Notes: generated by a model not told the origin, from the sequence alone. 64,000 bases of DNA from Pseudomonadota bacterium (GCA_023431205.1 JAEYXQ010000120.1:1-64000), one strand, 5' to 3'. Counted from the stretch's first letter, positions 1 through 8,781 are shown. Made by a program: numbers and translations.

Positions 1-161
1 AAGGTGACGGTGTCGCCCGGGGCAATCTCGATCAGGGCCGGCTCGAAGACCATGGCGCCGTCGGCACCCTTGTTCAGCATCTGGACTTCGAAGTTGGCGG
101 CATAGGCCGGTGCTGCGCCGATGAGCAATGCCATCACGGCAGCAATCCCGAGGGTATTCAT
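1..161 (-). CDS. Pseudoazurin (type 1 copper protein), N-terminal part
   Basis: Periplasmic blue-copper electron carrier that normally passes electrons to copper nitrite reductase. Only the first 53 residues are inside the window. They show a signal peptide (MNTLGIAAVMALLIGAAPAYA) ending near residue 21, then the typical mature start ANFEVQMLNKG and the segment DGAMVFEPALIEIAPGDTVT, which is the conserved N-terminal beta-strand region of pseudoazurins. The copper ligands (His, Cys, His, Met) lie beyond the window edge and cannot be checked. The gene is divergent from nirK across 222 bases, which fits its role as the NirK electron donor. Identification rests on family recognition of the N-terminus and on the neighbour. 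Confidence 0.88.
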   Translation of the reverse strand, partial: MNTLGIAAVMALLIGAAPAYAANFEVQMLNKGADGAMVFEPALIEIAPGDTVT

Positions 162-231
162 TTTCGTCTCCTTGGTGCGGGCATCATCTTGCCCGCTGAT
201 GTTCCCTCTATTCGCAATCCCGAGATGTTCT

Positions 232-245
232 TTGATCCGGGACAA
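232..245. promoter_or_regulatory. Fnr/NnrR-type box 1 (azu-nirK intergenic)
   Basis: TTGATCCGGGACAA has the TTG-N8-CAA layout of Crp/Fnr-family sites; TTGAT is the classic Fnr half-site and GACAA the form seen in nitric-oxide-responsive NnrR/DNR sites. It lies about 140 bases before the nirK start and 70 bases before the pseudoazurin start, so it could serve either gene. Regulator identity is inference. Confidence 0.5.
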
Positions 246-265
246 ACAGCCTCGTACAAAACGTC

Positions 266-291
266 GCAGCCTCCTAAGTTGTTGAGGCTGC
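266..291. repeat. Inverted repeat between the two Fnr-like boxes
   Basis: GCAGCCTC and GAGGCTGC form a perfect 8-base inverted repeat with a 10-base spacer. It sits between the two Fnr/NnrR-like boxes in the divergent pseudoazurin-nirK region. It could be a further operator or an mRNA hairpin in a nirK leader. No U-run follows, so a terminator is less likely. Confidence 0.5.
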
Positions 292-296
292 ACTAT

Positions 297-310
297 TTGC
301 TCTGGGACAA
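297..310. promoter_or_regulatory. Fnr/NnrR-type box 2 (upstream of nirK)
   Basis: TTGCTCTGGGACAA repeats the TTG-N8-CAA pattern of box 1 and shares its GGGACAA right half. It lies 74 bases before the nirK start. A distance of about 40 bases to the transcription start would suit a class II Fnr/NnrR site, but no -10 is certain. Confidence 0.5.
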
Positions 311-383
311 AGAAGGTGGATCACGGCGCCGTTATCCCGACCACTGTCCGGACCACAGACGGTCCGAGTCAGTGGAGAAAAAA

Positions 384-1529
384 ATGGAAGACCATGATCG
401 TGTGAACCTGTCGCGCCGCAATCTGATGGCCGGGGTCGCACTGGCCGGCGTGTTCGGAGCGGTGCTGGCCTCGGTGCCTGCCTCGGCGGAAGATGCTGGC
501 GTGGTCACCGGGCCGGCGCCGGACCTCAGCGCGCTGCCGCGGGTGCAGGTCAAGCTGTTGCCTCCGCCGTTCGTACACCAGCACGAGCAGGTAGCCACCG
601 GTGGACCGAAGGTTGTCGAGTTCACCCTCACCATTGAGGAGAAGCCGCTGGTCATCGACGACCTCGGAACGACTGTACAGGCGATGACCTTCGATGGTTC
701 GGTGCCCGGCCCGCTCATGGTGGTCCATCAGGACGACTACGTGGAGCTGACGCTGGTCAACCCCGACACCAACCTGATGATGCACAACATCGACTTCCAC
801 TCGGCCACTGGTGCGCTCGGAGGCGGGGGACTGACCATGGTCAACCCCGGTGAGCAGGTGAAGCTCCGGTTCCGCGCAACTCGGCCTGGTGTGTTCGTGT
901 ACCACTGCGCGCCCGGCGGCTCGATGATCCCCTGGCATGTGGTGTCGGGCATGAACGGGGCCATCATGGTGCTGCCGCGTGACGGACTGAAGGACGGGGT
1001 TGGTCGCCCGCTCAAATACGACAAGGTCTTCTACATCGGCGAACAGGACTTCTATGTTCCCAAGGACGAAAACGGCAACTTTCGCACCTACGAGTCGCCC
1101 GGGGACTGCTACGCCGACATGCTCGAGGTGATGAAGGGGCTGATCCCGACGCACGAGGTGTTCAACGGTGCGGTCGGGGCCTTGACCGGCGATAATGCCA
1201 TGACTGCGAAAGTCGGCGAGACGGTGCTGATCGTGCACAGCCAGGCCAATCGCGACACCCGTCCGCATTTGATTGGCGGGCATGGCGACTATGTTTGGGC
1301 CACCGGCAAGTTCCGCAATGCGCCAGAAGTCGATCTCGAGACCTGGTTGATCCCCGGTGGCTGCGCCGCTGCAGCCCTCTACACCTTCCTGCAGCCGGGT
1401 ATCTACGGCTACGTCAACCACAACCTCATCGAAGCCGTGGAGCTGGGCGCCACCGCGCACTTCAAGGTCGAGGGCGAGTGGGACGACGACCTGATGACAC
1501 AGGTTCAGGCTCCTAGCCCGATCGCCTGA
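384..1529 (+). CDS. nirK: Copper-containing nitrite reductase NirK
   Basis: Reduces nitrite to nitric oxide in the periplasm, the defining step of denitrification. The 381-residue product starts at the ATG preceded by GGAG at six bases. An in-frame upstream extension exists but lacks an SD and would bury the signal. Residues 10-35 form a Tat signal (SRRNLM, hydrophobic stretch, ASA). Two cupredoxin domains follow. Type 1 and 2 copper ligands are visible in the first (HNIDFH, then YHCAPGGSMIPWHVVSGMNG) and the second contributes the active-site His region (LIGGHGDYVW). The GGSM form of the HCAP loop resembles the blue-type NirKs of rhizobia. Pseudoazurin is divergent, nirV follows after 60 bases, and Fnr/NnrR-like boxes lie upstream. 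No nor or nos genes are in the window. Confidence 0.96.
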   Translation: MEDHDRVNLSRRNLMAGVALAGVFGAVLASVPASAEDAGVVTGPAPDLSALPRVQVKLLPPPFVHQHEQVATGGPKVVEFTLTIEEKPLVIDDLGTTVQAMTFDGSVPGPLMVVHQDDYVELTLVNPDTNLMMHNIDFHSATGALGGGGLTMVNPGEQVKLRFRATRPGVFVYHCAPGGSMIPWHVVSGMNGAIMVLPRDGLKDGVGRPLKYDKVFYIGEQDFYVPKDENGNFRTYESPGDCYADMLEVMKGLIPTHEVFNGAVGALTGDNAMTAKVGETVLIVHSQANRDTRPHLIGGHGDYVWATGKFRNAPEVDLETWLIPGGCAAAALYTFLQPGIYGYVNHNLIEAVELGATAHFKVEGEWDDDLMTQVQAPSPIA

Positions 1530-1589
1530 CCCGTGTCGCGCGGCCCGCTGTCTCCTTGCGGGCCGCCTCTTTGCGAGCTGGAGGTTCCG

Positions 1590-2471
1590 ATGCACCCCCT
1601 TGCCGAAAAGCGGCAAAGCTATGCCGGATTGGTGCTGCCTGCAGCGCTGCTGCTCGGCTTCGGATTGTTTGGCGCTGGGCAACTGGACCTGCTGCCCGCC
1701 GTCCGCACCCCGGGCGTTGCCCCGCCCGAAACGGTGCTAGTGGAGGCCCGCACCTTCCGGCACCGCCTGCCCGGCGACTTCCAGCAGGAAGGCGCCCCGG
1801 TGAACGGCACGTTGGTGGAAGGATCCTTCGGCCCGGTCGAGATAATGCGCCGCCAAGTCACTGCCGGAGACTACCTTCGCTGCGTCTTGGCCGGAGTGTG
1901 CGAAACGTCGCGGCCCGCAGTTAGGAGCAGCGATCCGGCGCTGCCTGCAACCGGCATCAGCTACAATGGTGCCACAGCCTATGCCGAATGGCTGTCGGAG
2001 ACGACCGGCGAGACCTGGCGCCTGCCCACGGTCGCCGAGTGGATATTCATAGCGGGGGACAGAGCAGTTGATCACGCTCTCGAGGCGGAGACCATCGCCA
2101 CCAACCCCGCCAGTAGGTGGCTCGCACAGTACGAACAGGAAGCCAGCCGCGCCGTAAGGCCGGAGGCGGCACCGCAGCCCGCAGGTACATTCGGTACCAA
2201 CCGCTACGGCGTCGAAGATCTTGCCGGCAATGTTTGGGAATGGACGTCGACTTGCGCCAACAGAACCACGCTGGGAGCTGATGGCAAGGTCTCCGGTGTC
2301 GTGGAAAGCTGCGGTATCCGCTACTTGGAAGGCCGGCACCTCACGCCCATGAACGTGTTCGTACAAGATGCCCGCGGTGGCGGCTGCTCGGTTGGCGCTC
2401 CCCCAGACAATCTCGGGTTCCGCCTGGTGAGGGATCCCCAGCCTCTGGAATGGGACCGGCTCGGCCTTTGA
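1590..2471 (+). CDS. nirV: NirV-like formylglycine-generating-enzyme-fold protein
   Basis: SUMF1/FGE-sulfatase-fold protein habitually encoded after nirK; its biochemical role is not established. The chosen ATG has GGAGG five bases upstream and gives 293 residues. Residues 12-30 are a hydrophobic N-terminal segment (signal or anchor), so the rest is probably periplasmic. The C-terminal two thirds carry FGE-family landmarks: ISYNGATAYAEWLSE, WRLPTVAEWIFIAG, GVEDLAGNVWEWTS and the closing DNLGFRLVRD. The active-site region reads RGGGCS without an obvious second cysteine in the usual spacing, so true formylglycine-generating activity is doubtful. Probably cotranscribed with nirK; a GC-rich hairpin follows its stop. 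Confidence 0.82.
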   Translation: MHPLAEKRQSYAGLVLPAALLLGFGLFGAGQLDLLPAVRTPGVAPPETVLVEARTFRHRLPGDFQQEGAPVNGTLVEGSFGPVEIMRRQVTAGDYLRCVLAGVCETSRPAVRSSDPALPATGISYNGATAYAEWLSETTGETWRLPTVAEWIFIAGDRAVDHALEAETIATNPASRWLAQYEQEASRAVRPEAAPQPAGTFGTNRYGVEDLAGNVWEWTSTCANRTTLGADGKVSGVVESCGIRYLEGRHLTPMNVFVQDARGGGCSVGAPPDNLGFRLVRDPQPLEWDRLGL

Positions 2472-2490
2472 CTACCGGCGAAACGTCGCT

Positions 2491-2511
2491 CCGGGCACTC
2501 ACGACGCCCGG
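2491..2511 (+). terminator. Possible terminator hairpin after nirV
   Basis: CCGGGC-N9-GCCCGG stem directly after the nirV stop. There is no T-run, only TTGCC, so it may instead be an mRNA-stabilising stem. Confidence 0.35.
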
Positions 2512-2634
2512 TTGCCGGTGCCGATACCTGCCGTCGCCTCGGCAACATCTGCATGGTGGCGCGTAAGCAATGGCGTCCATCTACCCACATGCAATCCGCA
2601 TCAAGGCCGTCCCCCGCGGCGACCAGGGGCAGCA

Positions 2635-3069
2635 CTATGGATTGGCAAGGATGCGAAGCGCTGACTTGCGGAAGGCCGGCCGTGAACGCTCACGGTCCTC
2701 GTTGAGTGCCTCTATCCGACGCTCCACCAGCATGCGGTGCAGCAGGGACGTTTCCGATTCCAGCCGGTCGAGAAACCACCGGCCGAACGGGCGAATGTTC
2801 TCCGGACCGCCGCCACTCAGCGATCGGGCGATATTTCGCGCCAACGGGGTGAGATCCCCATGCGAGAAACGCCCGAACAACACTTGACGCATGGCCTCTG
2901 AATACGCGGTCCACTCGCCCCCTCCGGAGATGTGGTGGGCCAGGTTCCCGAAGTGGCCGTGTTCCTTGATCGCTGACACAAGCGCGTCGACGACGACCTC
3001 GACCGCCACTGCGCTGCCATCTTCCCTGAGCAGCGCTGGAGCGCCTCCCGTAAGTTTGGTGATTCTCAT
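2635..3069 (-). CDS. Hypothetical protein, 144 residues
   Basis: I do not recognise this family. The ATG has GGAG five bases upstream, which decides it over longer in-frame starts. The product has no signal peptide or membrane segment. It begins MRITKLTGGAPALLREDGS, has a His-rich patch (KEHGHFGNLAHH) near residues 36-47, a central helical region, then a strongly charged C-terminus (MLVERRIEALNEDRERSR). It converges with nirV and could be linked with nitrite or copper metabolism only by position. Metal binding by the His patch is speculation. Confidence 0.55.
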   Translation of the reverse strand: MRITKLTGGAPALLREDGSAVAVEVVVDALVSAIKEHGHFGNLAHHISGGGEWTAYSEAMRQVLFGRFSHGDLTPLARNIARSLSGGGPENIRPFGRWFLDRLESETSLLHRMLVERRIEALNEDRERSRPAFRKSALRILANP

Positions 3070-3850
3070 GTGGGCTCCTGCTTTCGTACAGGATAGTGCC
3101 GACATCGAGACCTTCTTTGCGCTTGCGCAAGATGGGCCGGAAAATCGATACGCACTCATGGATGGAGATGCTGACCCAGCGGAGGACGAGAGAGAATGGG
3201 GCGGCACAGGCAACCAAGACCGCGCGATAGTCACGAGGAGGGCAGGGTGAGCTCTGCCGGCGACCAACAGTGCCCACGCCTATGCGCAGCACGGGTGTGT
3301 CTGACAGCAGGATCCGGGAAGCCTGTCGACCTGATGGAGCTCGGTGCTAAGCTAACCGGTGCGACGTCAACGCAGCTGGAGCGTGGAGGCTTTCCGCCCG
3401 CATGGGACCAGGACGTGCCACCGGCACACATCCGCTGTTGGCTGAGCCTTTTGTTGGACCATTGCCAATAGTCGCCAGCGGTTTCATGCGTCTTGACTTG
3501 GTGTCCGTCCGACAATAGCGTTTATTGGTCCGATGAATACGCAATAATGGACGTCTACTTCGCTTCTTCGAGCTGACCGGCGCGCACACTGCGACGGGTA
3601 TGGGTTCAGCGCGTACGAGAAACGGAGACCAAGAGGCCGCCGAGCAGCGCGTAGCCGACCGGTCTGGCCACCAAGAGCCTTGTAAAAACTATACCGACTG
3701 TCGAGTCTGGGCGCCCAAGGGGGCCATCCGGCCCGTGACGGCACCGTAGGAGGGGATGACCCGCACGCGGGGCGCTGCTTGGAGGAAGCGGCGCCTTAGC
3801 GGCGGCTCATCGAAGGTGACTGAGTATCTTTCGGAATTTGGGAGGAGACC
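3070..3850. other. Long non-coding stretch upstream of the sugar importer
   Basis: No convincing gene is seen in these 780 bases; the open frames here lack ribosome binding sites and protein-like composition. Base composition is less GC-rich than around it. It contains CAATA-GCGTT-TATTG (3513-3527), a small perfect inverted repeat inside an AT-rich patch that could be an operator or promoter. The importer binding protein starts after TGGGAGGAGACC, a strong SD. Confidence 0.5.
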
Positions 3851-4996
3851 ATGAAGGCACTTCGCATTGCATCGGCCGCGCTTGTCGGGCTGATGATGAC
3901 CACGAGCTTTGCAACCACAACTCTCGCCGGTCCCGAAGTCGTGGCCGGCCCCGGCGCTGATCCGGCATGCTTCGTGCCCTGGGCGGCCGACACCAAGTAT
4001 CTCCAGTGGGAGAAGAGGGAGGGCCCCTACCGCATCGCCGTCGTCAACGGCTTTGTCGGCAATACCTGGCGCATCCAGATGATCAAGACCGCCAAGGCCT
4101 ATGTCGAGGACCCGGCGGTCAAGGACAAGATCGCCGAGTTCAAGGTCGTTTCGACCGGTACCGACGCCCCGGCGCAGCTGGGCGCCATCGAGGACTTCAT
4201 CAATCAGGGCTATGACGCCATCGTCACCATCGCCGTGGCCCCCGAAGGCTTCGACCGCGTCATCCGCCTGGCAGACCGAGAGAACGTCGTCATCGTGCCG
4301 TTCGACAACGTGCTCGACACGGATGCCGTCATGCAGGTCAACGAAGACCAGTTCGAGATGGGCCGGCAGTGGGCCCGCTTCGTGCTCAAGGAACTTGAAG
4401 CGAGCGGCAAGACCTCGGGCAAGATCCTCGAAGTCCGAGGCCTCGCCGGCAATTCGGTGGACCGCGACCGCTCGATCGGTATTCACGAAGAGTTCGACAA
4501 GACCGGTGGCCCATGGGAAATCGTTCAGGTGGTCGGCAATTGGGACGATGGCACCGCGCAGAAGGTGACGGCTGACGCTATCGCCGTCCACGGCGCCTTC
4601 GATGGTATCATCACGCAGGGCGGATCCACCGGTGTCGTCCAGGCCCTGATGGATGCCAACCATCCATTCGTGCCGATCAGCGGCGAAGCCGAGAACGGCT
4701 TCCGCAAGCTCGTGGCCCAACATTCTGCAGAAGGCCTCAAGGGTCTCTCGATCGGCCAGTCACCAGGGCTGGTCGCGATTTCAATCAAGGCAGCCATTGC
4801 CGCGCTCGAAGGTAATCCGATGCCGCAGCTCATCTCTGTCCCGCTGCCATCGGTCGACTACACACAGCTCGAAGACGGCAAGAACTACTGGTCTGATCTG
4901 CCGGACAACTTCTTCACCGTGAACGAGTTTCCACCGTGTGGCGTGAACATCTCCGGCCCAGCCATCATGGCTCAGACCGAAGCGGACGTGCAGTAA
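3851..4996 (+). CDS. Sugar ABC transporter substrate-binding protein (CUT2, RbsB-like)
   Basis: Periplasmic receptor of a CUT2-type importer. The 381-residue protein has a signal peptide with likely cleavage after TTTLA (about residue 26). It then shows the type I periplasmic-binding fold: YRIAVVNGFVGNTWRIQM opens the first lobe, and the sequence continues through FINQGYDAIVTIAV, GNSVDRDRSIG and FDGIITQGGSTGVVQALMD. Such proteins usually bind aldopentoses, hexoses or related polyols; ligand cannot be told here. It starts a four-gene operon with a double-domain ATPase and two permeases. The start has GGGAGGAG eight bases upstream. No sugar-catabolic enzyme or LacI-type regulator adjoins it, so substrate is open. 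Confidence 0.88.
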   Translation: MKALRIASAALVGLMMTTSFATTTLAGPEVVAGPGADPACFVPWAADTKYLQWEKREGPYRIAVVNGFVGNTWRIQMIKTAKAYVEDPAVKDKIAEFKVVSTGTDAPAQLGAIEDFINQGYDAIVTIAVAPEGFDRVIRLADRENVVIVPFDNVLDTDAVMQVNEDQFEMGRQWARFVLKELEASGKTSGKILEVRGLAGNSVDRDRSIGIHEEFDKTGGPWEIVQVVGNWDDGTAQKVTADAIAVHGAFDGIITQGGSTGVVQALMDANHPFVPISGEAENGFRKLVAQHSAEGLKGLSIGQSPGLVAISIKAAIAALEGNPMPQLISVPLPSVDYTQLEDGKNYWSDLPDNFFTVNEFPPCGVNISGPAIMAQTEADVQ

Positions 4997-5103
4997 TCCC
5001 CCGAGGGAGAGTCGGCCCCGGTTTCGTTCAGGGCCGGCTCTCGAGGTCATGTCTCCGACGCTGCCGGCCTGGGTCGGCTCGCTGGCTGGGGGAAAGTCTC
5101 TTG

Positions 5104-6624
5104 ATGTCTCTGCCATTTGCCGAGTTGACCGGCATCTCGAAATATTTCTCCGGTGCACGCGCTCTGGAGGGTGTCGACTTCGCCTGCAGCCGCGGCTCTA
5201 TTCACGCCATCCTGGGCGAGAACGGCGCAGGCAAATCGACGCTGATCAAGATCATGTCGGGCGTCGTGCAGCCTGATAGCGGCACGCTGACCGTTGAGGG
5301 CAGCCTTCACCGCTTCTCCAAGCCCTCGGACTCGAGCAAAGCCGGTATCGTCTGCGTCTTCCAGGAGCTTTCGCTGCTCCCCGACCTTACGGTTGCCGAC
5401 AACATCTCCATCTCCGACCCGCCCCGCCGCCTTGGGTTCATTGACCACAGGGCCCAACGCCTCCGCGCCGAGGAACTGCTGGCGCGCATTCACTGTGAGG
5501 ATGTGGATCCGCGAGCTCTGGTGCGGGATCTTTCGCTCAGCCGCCGCCAGATGGTCGAGATCGCGAAGGCGCTGGGCAAGAATCCAAAGCTCCTGATCCT
5601 CGACGAAGCCACGTCGGCGCTGACCAGCCGCGATGTGGAAACCGTCTATGGGGTCCTCGGCGAGCTCAAGGCCCAGGGCGTCGGCATGCTGTTCATCTCG
5701 CACCGCATGCACGAGGTCGGGGCGCTGTGTGACCGCCTCTCGGTGTTCCGCAATGGTCGGCATATCGACACCTTCGAAAAGGGCGCCCGGACGCAGAACG
5801 ACATCGTCAAACTGATGATCGGTCGCGAGGTCGATCACCAGTTCCCGGCCAAGCCTAAGCGCAAATCGCCCATTGCGCCGCATCTGGTGGTGGACGACGT
5901 GCGCTGGGAGAACCGCCTCAACAGCGTCTCCCTCTCTGTCGGCAAAGGCGAGATCGTCGGCCTTGGCGGCCTTGACGGCCAGGGCCAGAAGGAGCTCCTG
6001 CTGGCCCTTTTCGGCGTACTCCGTGGCGTCCAGGGTAAGGTCAGCATCGGCAACGCCGATGGTCTCACCAACTCACCGGCCGAGGCCAAAGGCGGCGCCA
6101 ACCGCATCGCGCTTGTGCCTGAGGATCGCAAGACCGAAGGCCTGATGCTGCCCATGTCGATCTCCGACAATCTCCTGGCCGCCAGCTTCAGCCGCGTCTC
6201 GGTCGGACCCTTCATCGACCGGGGCAGGGAGAAGGCGGCGGTGGAGGAGGCTATCAGGAAAATGCAGATCAAGATCAACCGCCCTGAGGATGCTGTCGCG
6301 ACCCTTTCCGGCGGCAACCAGCAGAAAGTGGTGATCGCCAAGTGGCTGATGACGCAGCCCCAGATCATCCTGCTCAACGACCCAACTCGCGGCATCGACG
6401 TGGGCACCAAGCAGGAGCTTTATCGGCTGATGCGCGAACTGGCCGACGAGGGCCGCGCCATCCTGTTTTATTCCACGGACTATGCCGAACTTATCGGCTG
6501 CTGCGACCGCGTTGTAGTGATGTATGACGGCCGCATCGTCACTGAACTCGCCGGTAGCGCCATCACCGAAGAAGCGCTGGTTTCTGCGGCCCTCAACATC
6601 ACCGCGCCGGAGGCGGCTCATTGA
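5104..6624 (+). CDS. Sugar ABC transporter ATP-binding protein (double NBD, CUT2)
   Basis: Cytoplasmic ATPase with two fused nucleotide-binding domains, 506 residues as usual for RbsA/XylG relatives. NBD1 has a full Walker A (GENGAGKST, about residue 40), a modified signature (LSLSRRQ) and Walker B LLILDEATSAL. NBD2 has a degenerate Walker A (GGLDGQGQKE), a good signature (LSGGNQQK) and an unusual Walker B, LLNDPTRGID, where the usual Asp-Glu pair reads Asn-Asp. Asymmetric ATP sites are normal in this family. The start was chosen at the ATG after GGGGGAAAG; an in-frame extension overlaps the previous gene. Its stop overlaps the next start (TGATG). Confidence 0.92.
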   Translation: MSLPFAELTGISKYFSGARALEGVDFACSRGSIHAILGENGAGKSTLIKIMSGVVQPDSGTLTVEGSLHRFSKPSDSSKAGIVCVFQELSLLPDLTVADNISISDPPRRLGFIDHRAQRLRAEELLARIHCEDVDPRALVRDLSLSRRQMVEIAKALGKNPKLLILDEATSALTSRDVETVYGVLGELKAQGVGMLFISHRMHEVGALCDRLSVFRNGRHIDTFEKGARTQNDIVKLMIGREVDHQFPAKPKRKSPIAPHLVVDDVRWENRLNSVSLSVGKGEIVGLGGLDGQGQKELLLALFGVLRGVQGKVSIGNADGLTNSPAEAKGGANRIALVPEDRKTEGLMLPMSISDNLLAASFSRVSVGPFIDRGREKAAVEEAIRKMQIKINRPEDAVATLSGGNQQKVVIAKWLMTQPQIILLNDPTRGIDVGTKQELYRLMRELADEGRAILFYSTDYAELIGCCDRVVVMYDGRIVTELAGSAITEEALVSAALNITAPEAAH

Positions 6625-7697
6625 TGAGCGCGGTGACTGCGACCAGCCGCACCCGCTCCTCAGCCTTGGTGACCTCGATAAACCAGAACCGCGGCTTTTA
6701 CGGTGCCATCGCACTGCTCGCCGCGCTCTATTTCGTTTACAACCTCATTCATCCCAGGGGGTTTTCGGCGAACCTCCTGGTCGCCAACACCAACGAGTCG
6801 GTCGCTCTGGCGCTGGTCGCGATGGCGCAGGCGGTCACGGTGTTGATGGGCGGACTCGATCTCTCGGTCGGCGCGGTGATGACCCTCACCGCCTGCATCG
6901 CCAGTGTGTTGGTGACAGGAGAGCCGGTTCAGATCGTGCTCGGCTGCATTGTCACCGTGGCGGCCGGAACGGGCTTCGGCTTCGTCAACGGCCTGATCAT
7001 CGTCTATGGCCGCCTGCAGCCGATCATCGCCACGCTTGCAACTGGCGCCGTCGCTATCGGGCTGGCGCTTCTTATTCGCCCCAAGCCTGGCGGCGACGTC
7101 GACCTCGACCTCAACTGGGCCGCCACCAACTCCTTGCGCGATGTGGCCGAGACCTATCATTTCTTCGAGGATGGTGAGGCGGAATGGTTCCAGCCGATTG
7201 CCTGGTTCCCGGTGCCGCTCCTCATCCTCATTTTCATTGCATGTCTCGTCTGGGTCCCGTTCAAGCGCACCGTCACCGGCCGAACTCTCTACGCAATCGG
7301 CTCGTCCGAGGGCGCCGCCTACATGTCAGGGCTGCCAATCAACCGCGCTAAACTATCGGCTTTCACGCTTGCCGGTTTCTTCGCAGGTTGTGCCGGCCTC
7401 TACCTCGCCATCCAGACCGGCTCGGGCAACGCCGACCTCCCTCAGGCCGGCGCCTACACGCTGAACTCCATCGCGGCGGTGGTGCTAGGGGGCGTGTCAC
7501 TGCTGGGCGGCATTGGTTCGGCGGTCGGAGCACTGATCGGGGCGCTGATCCTCCGGGCCATTTCGTTCTATTTCCGCATTCTGTCGATCGACCCGCTGTT
7601 GCAGCCGCTGGTCGAAGGCGTCGTGCTGCTCCTCGCCGTGAGCCTTGGCGCCGTGCGGGCGCTGCGCGTCAAGAACCGTCTCGAACTCTTCAGGTAG
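6624..7697 (+). CDS. Sugar ABC transporter permease 1 (CUT2)
   Basis: Inner-membrane subunit of the importer, 357 residues, BPD_transp_2 family. After a hydrophilic N-terminus it has about eight to ten membrane helices. The family landmark AVTVLMGGLDLSVGAVMTL is near residue 75, and AVVLGGVSLLGGIGSAVGAL near residue 290. A hydrophilic loop of about 45 residues (residues 155-195, DVDLDLNWAATNSL region) is longer than in RbsC-type permeases. The ATG overlaps the stop of the ATPase gene, showing translational coupling. The next permease starts five bases after its stop, so the two probably pair as a heterodimer. Confidence 0.9.
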   Translation: MSAVTATSRTRSSALVTSINQNRGFYGAIALLAALYFVYNLIHPRGFSANLLVANTNESVALALVAMAQAVTVLMGGLDLSVGAVMTLTACIASVLVTGEPVQIVLGCIVTVAAGTGFGFVNGLIIVYGRLQPIIATLATGAVAIGLALLIRPKPGGDVDLDLNWAATNSLRDVAETYHFFEDGEAEWFQPIAWFPVPLLILIFIACLVWVPFKRTVTGRTLYAIGSSEGAAYMSGLPINRAKLSAFTLAGFFAGCAGLYLAIQTGSGNADLPQAGAYTLNSIAAVVLGGVSLLGGIGSAVGALIGALILRAISFYFRILSIDPLLQPLVEGVVLLLAVSLGAVRALRVKNRLELFR

Positions 7698-7702
7698 GCG
7701 AC

Positions 7703-8668
7703 ATGGCCAGTGAACTCACCCTTTCGCGCCTCAGGTCCGACGATCTGCCGATCGTCATCGCTGCCGGCTTCGTGCTCGTGATCCTTGCCGCGGGCACCGC
7801 ATATACTCTGACAACGCTTGGCACTGCCCCGCTGCTGACACCGAACTACCTGCTGACCCAGCTGCAGACCGGGGCATTCCTCGGCATCGTCGCCTGCGGC
7901 ATGATGACGGTAATCCTGCTTGGGCACATCGATCTGTCGGTGCCATGGACCATGACGGCGGCCGCGATGATGGCCACCACTGTGGGCGGCCCCGCGGCTA
8001 TTCCGACCGGCCTTGCCATCGGTCTGCTGGTGGGCCTCTTCAACGGGTTCGGCGTGGCCTATCTCCGCATCCCCTCGATGATCTTTACGCTGGGCGTCGA
8101 CTCGGTGATGCGCGGGTTGATGGTTGCCCATACGGGTGGATTCGCCCCGCAGGATACGGCCACTGATCTGATGCGCTATCTTGCCGCTGACAGGATTCTG
8201 GGCGTGCCGGTTGCGGTTTTCGTGTGGGCCGCCTTTTCCGTCATCACCGCGACGATTCTCTCGCGCACCGCCCTGGGCAAGGCCATCTATGCCACAGGCA
8301 ACCGCGAGGCGGCCGCCTATCTCTCAGGCATAAGGACCCGCTGGGTCATTGTTGGCGCTTTTGTTATCTCCGGACTCTGCGCCGCCTCTGCCGGCATGCT
8401 GCTCGCCGGCTACTCCAACAAGGCGTACCAGGGCATGGGCAATGCCTACCTGCTTCCTGCAATCGCTGCGGTGGTGATAGGCGGCACCAACATCCTGGGA
8501 GGGCGCGGCCGTTTCATCGGCACGCTGGTGGGCGTCATCCTCATCGTCCTGCTCAACTCGGCGCTATCGATCGCCCAGATGCCCGAAGCTGGCCGCCAGA
8601 TCATCTATGGCCTCGTGATCATCCTTATGCTCCTCGTCTACGGCCGCACCGCGAAGGTGACGCAGTAG
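7703..8668 (+). CDS. Sugar ABC transporter permease 2 (CUT2)
   Basis: Second membrane subunit, 321 residues, same family as its neighbour. The ATG lies five bases after the upstream stop; AGGTAGG overlaps that stop and serves as SD. Family landmarks are MMTVILLGHIDLSVPWTM near residue 70 and AVVIGGTNILGGRGRFIGTL near residue 260. Between them are TALGKAIYATGNREAA (the cytoplasmic coupling region) and several hydrophobic helices. Last gene of the operon; it converges with the FAD monooxygenase on the other strand, 113 bases away. Confidence 0.9.
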   Translation: MASELTLSRLRSDDLPIVIAAGFVLVILAAGTAYTLTTLGTAPLLTPNYLLTQLQTGAFLGIVACGMMTVILLGHIDLSVPWTMTAAAMMATTVGGPAAIPTGLAIGLLVGLFNGFGVAYLRIPSMIFTLGVDSVMRGLMVAHTGGFAPQDTATDLMRYLAADRILGVPVAVFVWAAFSVITATILSRTALGKAIYATGNREAAAYLSGIRTRWVIVGAFVISGLCAASAGMLLAGYSNKAYQGMGNAYLLPAIAAVVIGGTNILGGRGRFIGTLVGVILIVLLNSALSIAQMPEAGRQIIYGLVIILMLLVYGRTAKVTQ

Positions 8669-8781
8669 GGTAACGTCATCTCCCGTCAGTCTGCGTCTGG
8701 GCAACGACCGAGATTTACCTGGACACTGGCCACCCGCTCCTGAATGCGCTCGCCGCGTCTGAGCGCGAGAGGGCGCTGCCA

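Noticed and set aside
369..1682. A 437-codon minus-strand frame opposite nirK
   Set aside because: Shadow of nirK; composition is Arg/His-rich without motifs, and nirK has complete copper motifs and a Tat signal.
2491..2511. A riboswitch-like structure after nirV
   Set aside because: Only one simple stem; it lies 3' of the gene and lacks any conserved aptamer pattern.
3196..3744. Open frames in the gap before the sugar importer
   Set aside because: No SD, no recognisable fold, and composition unlike the neighbouring genes.
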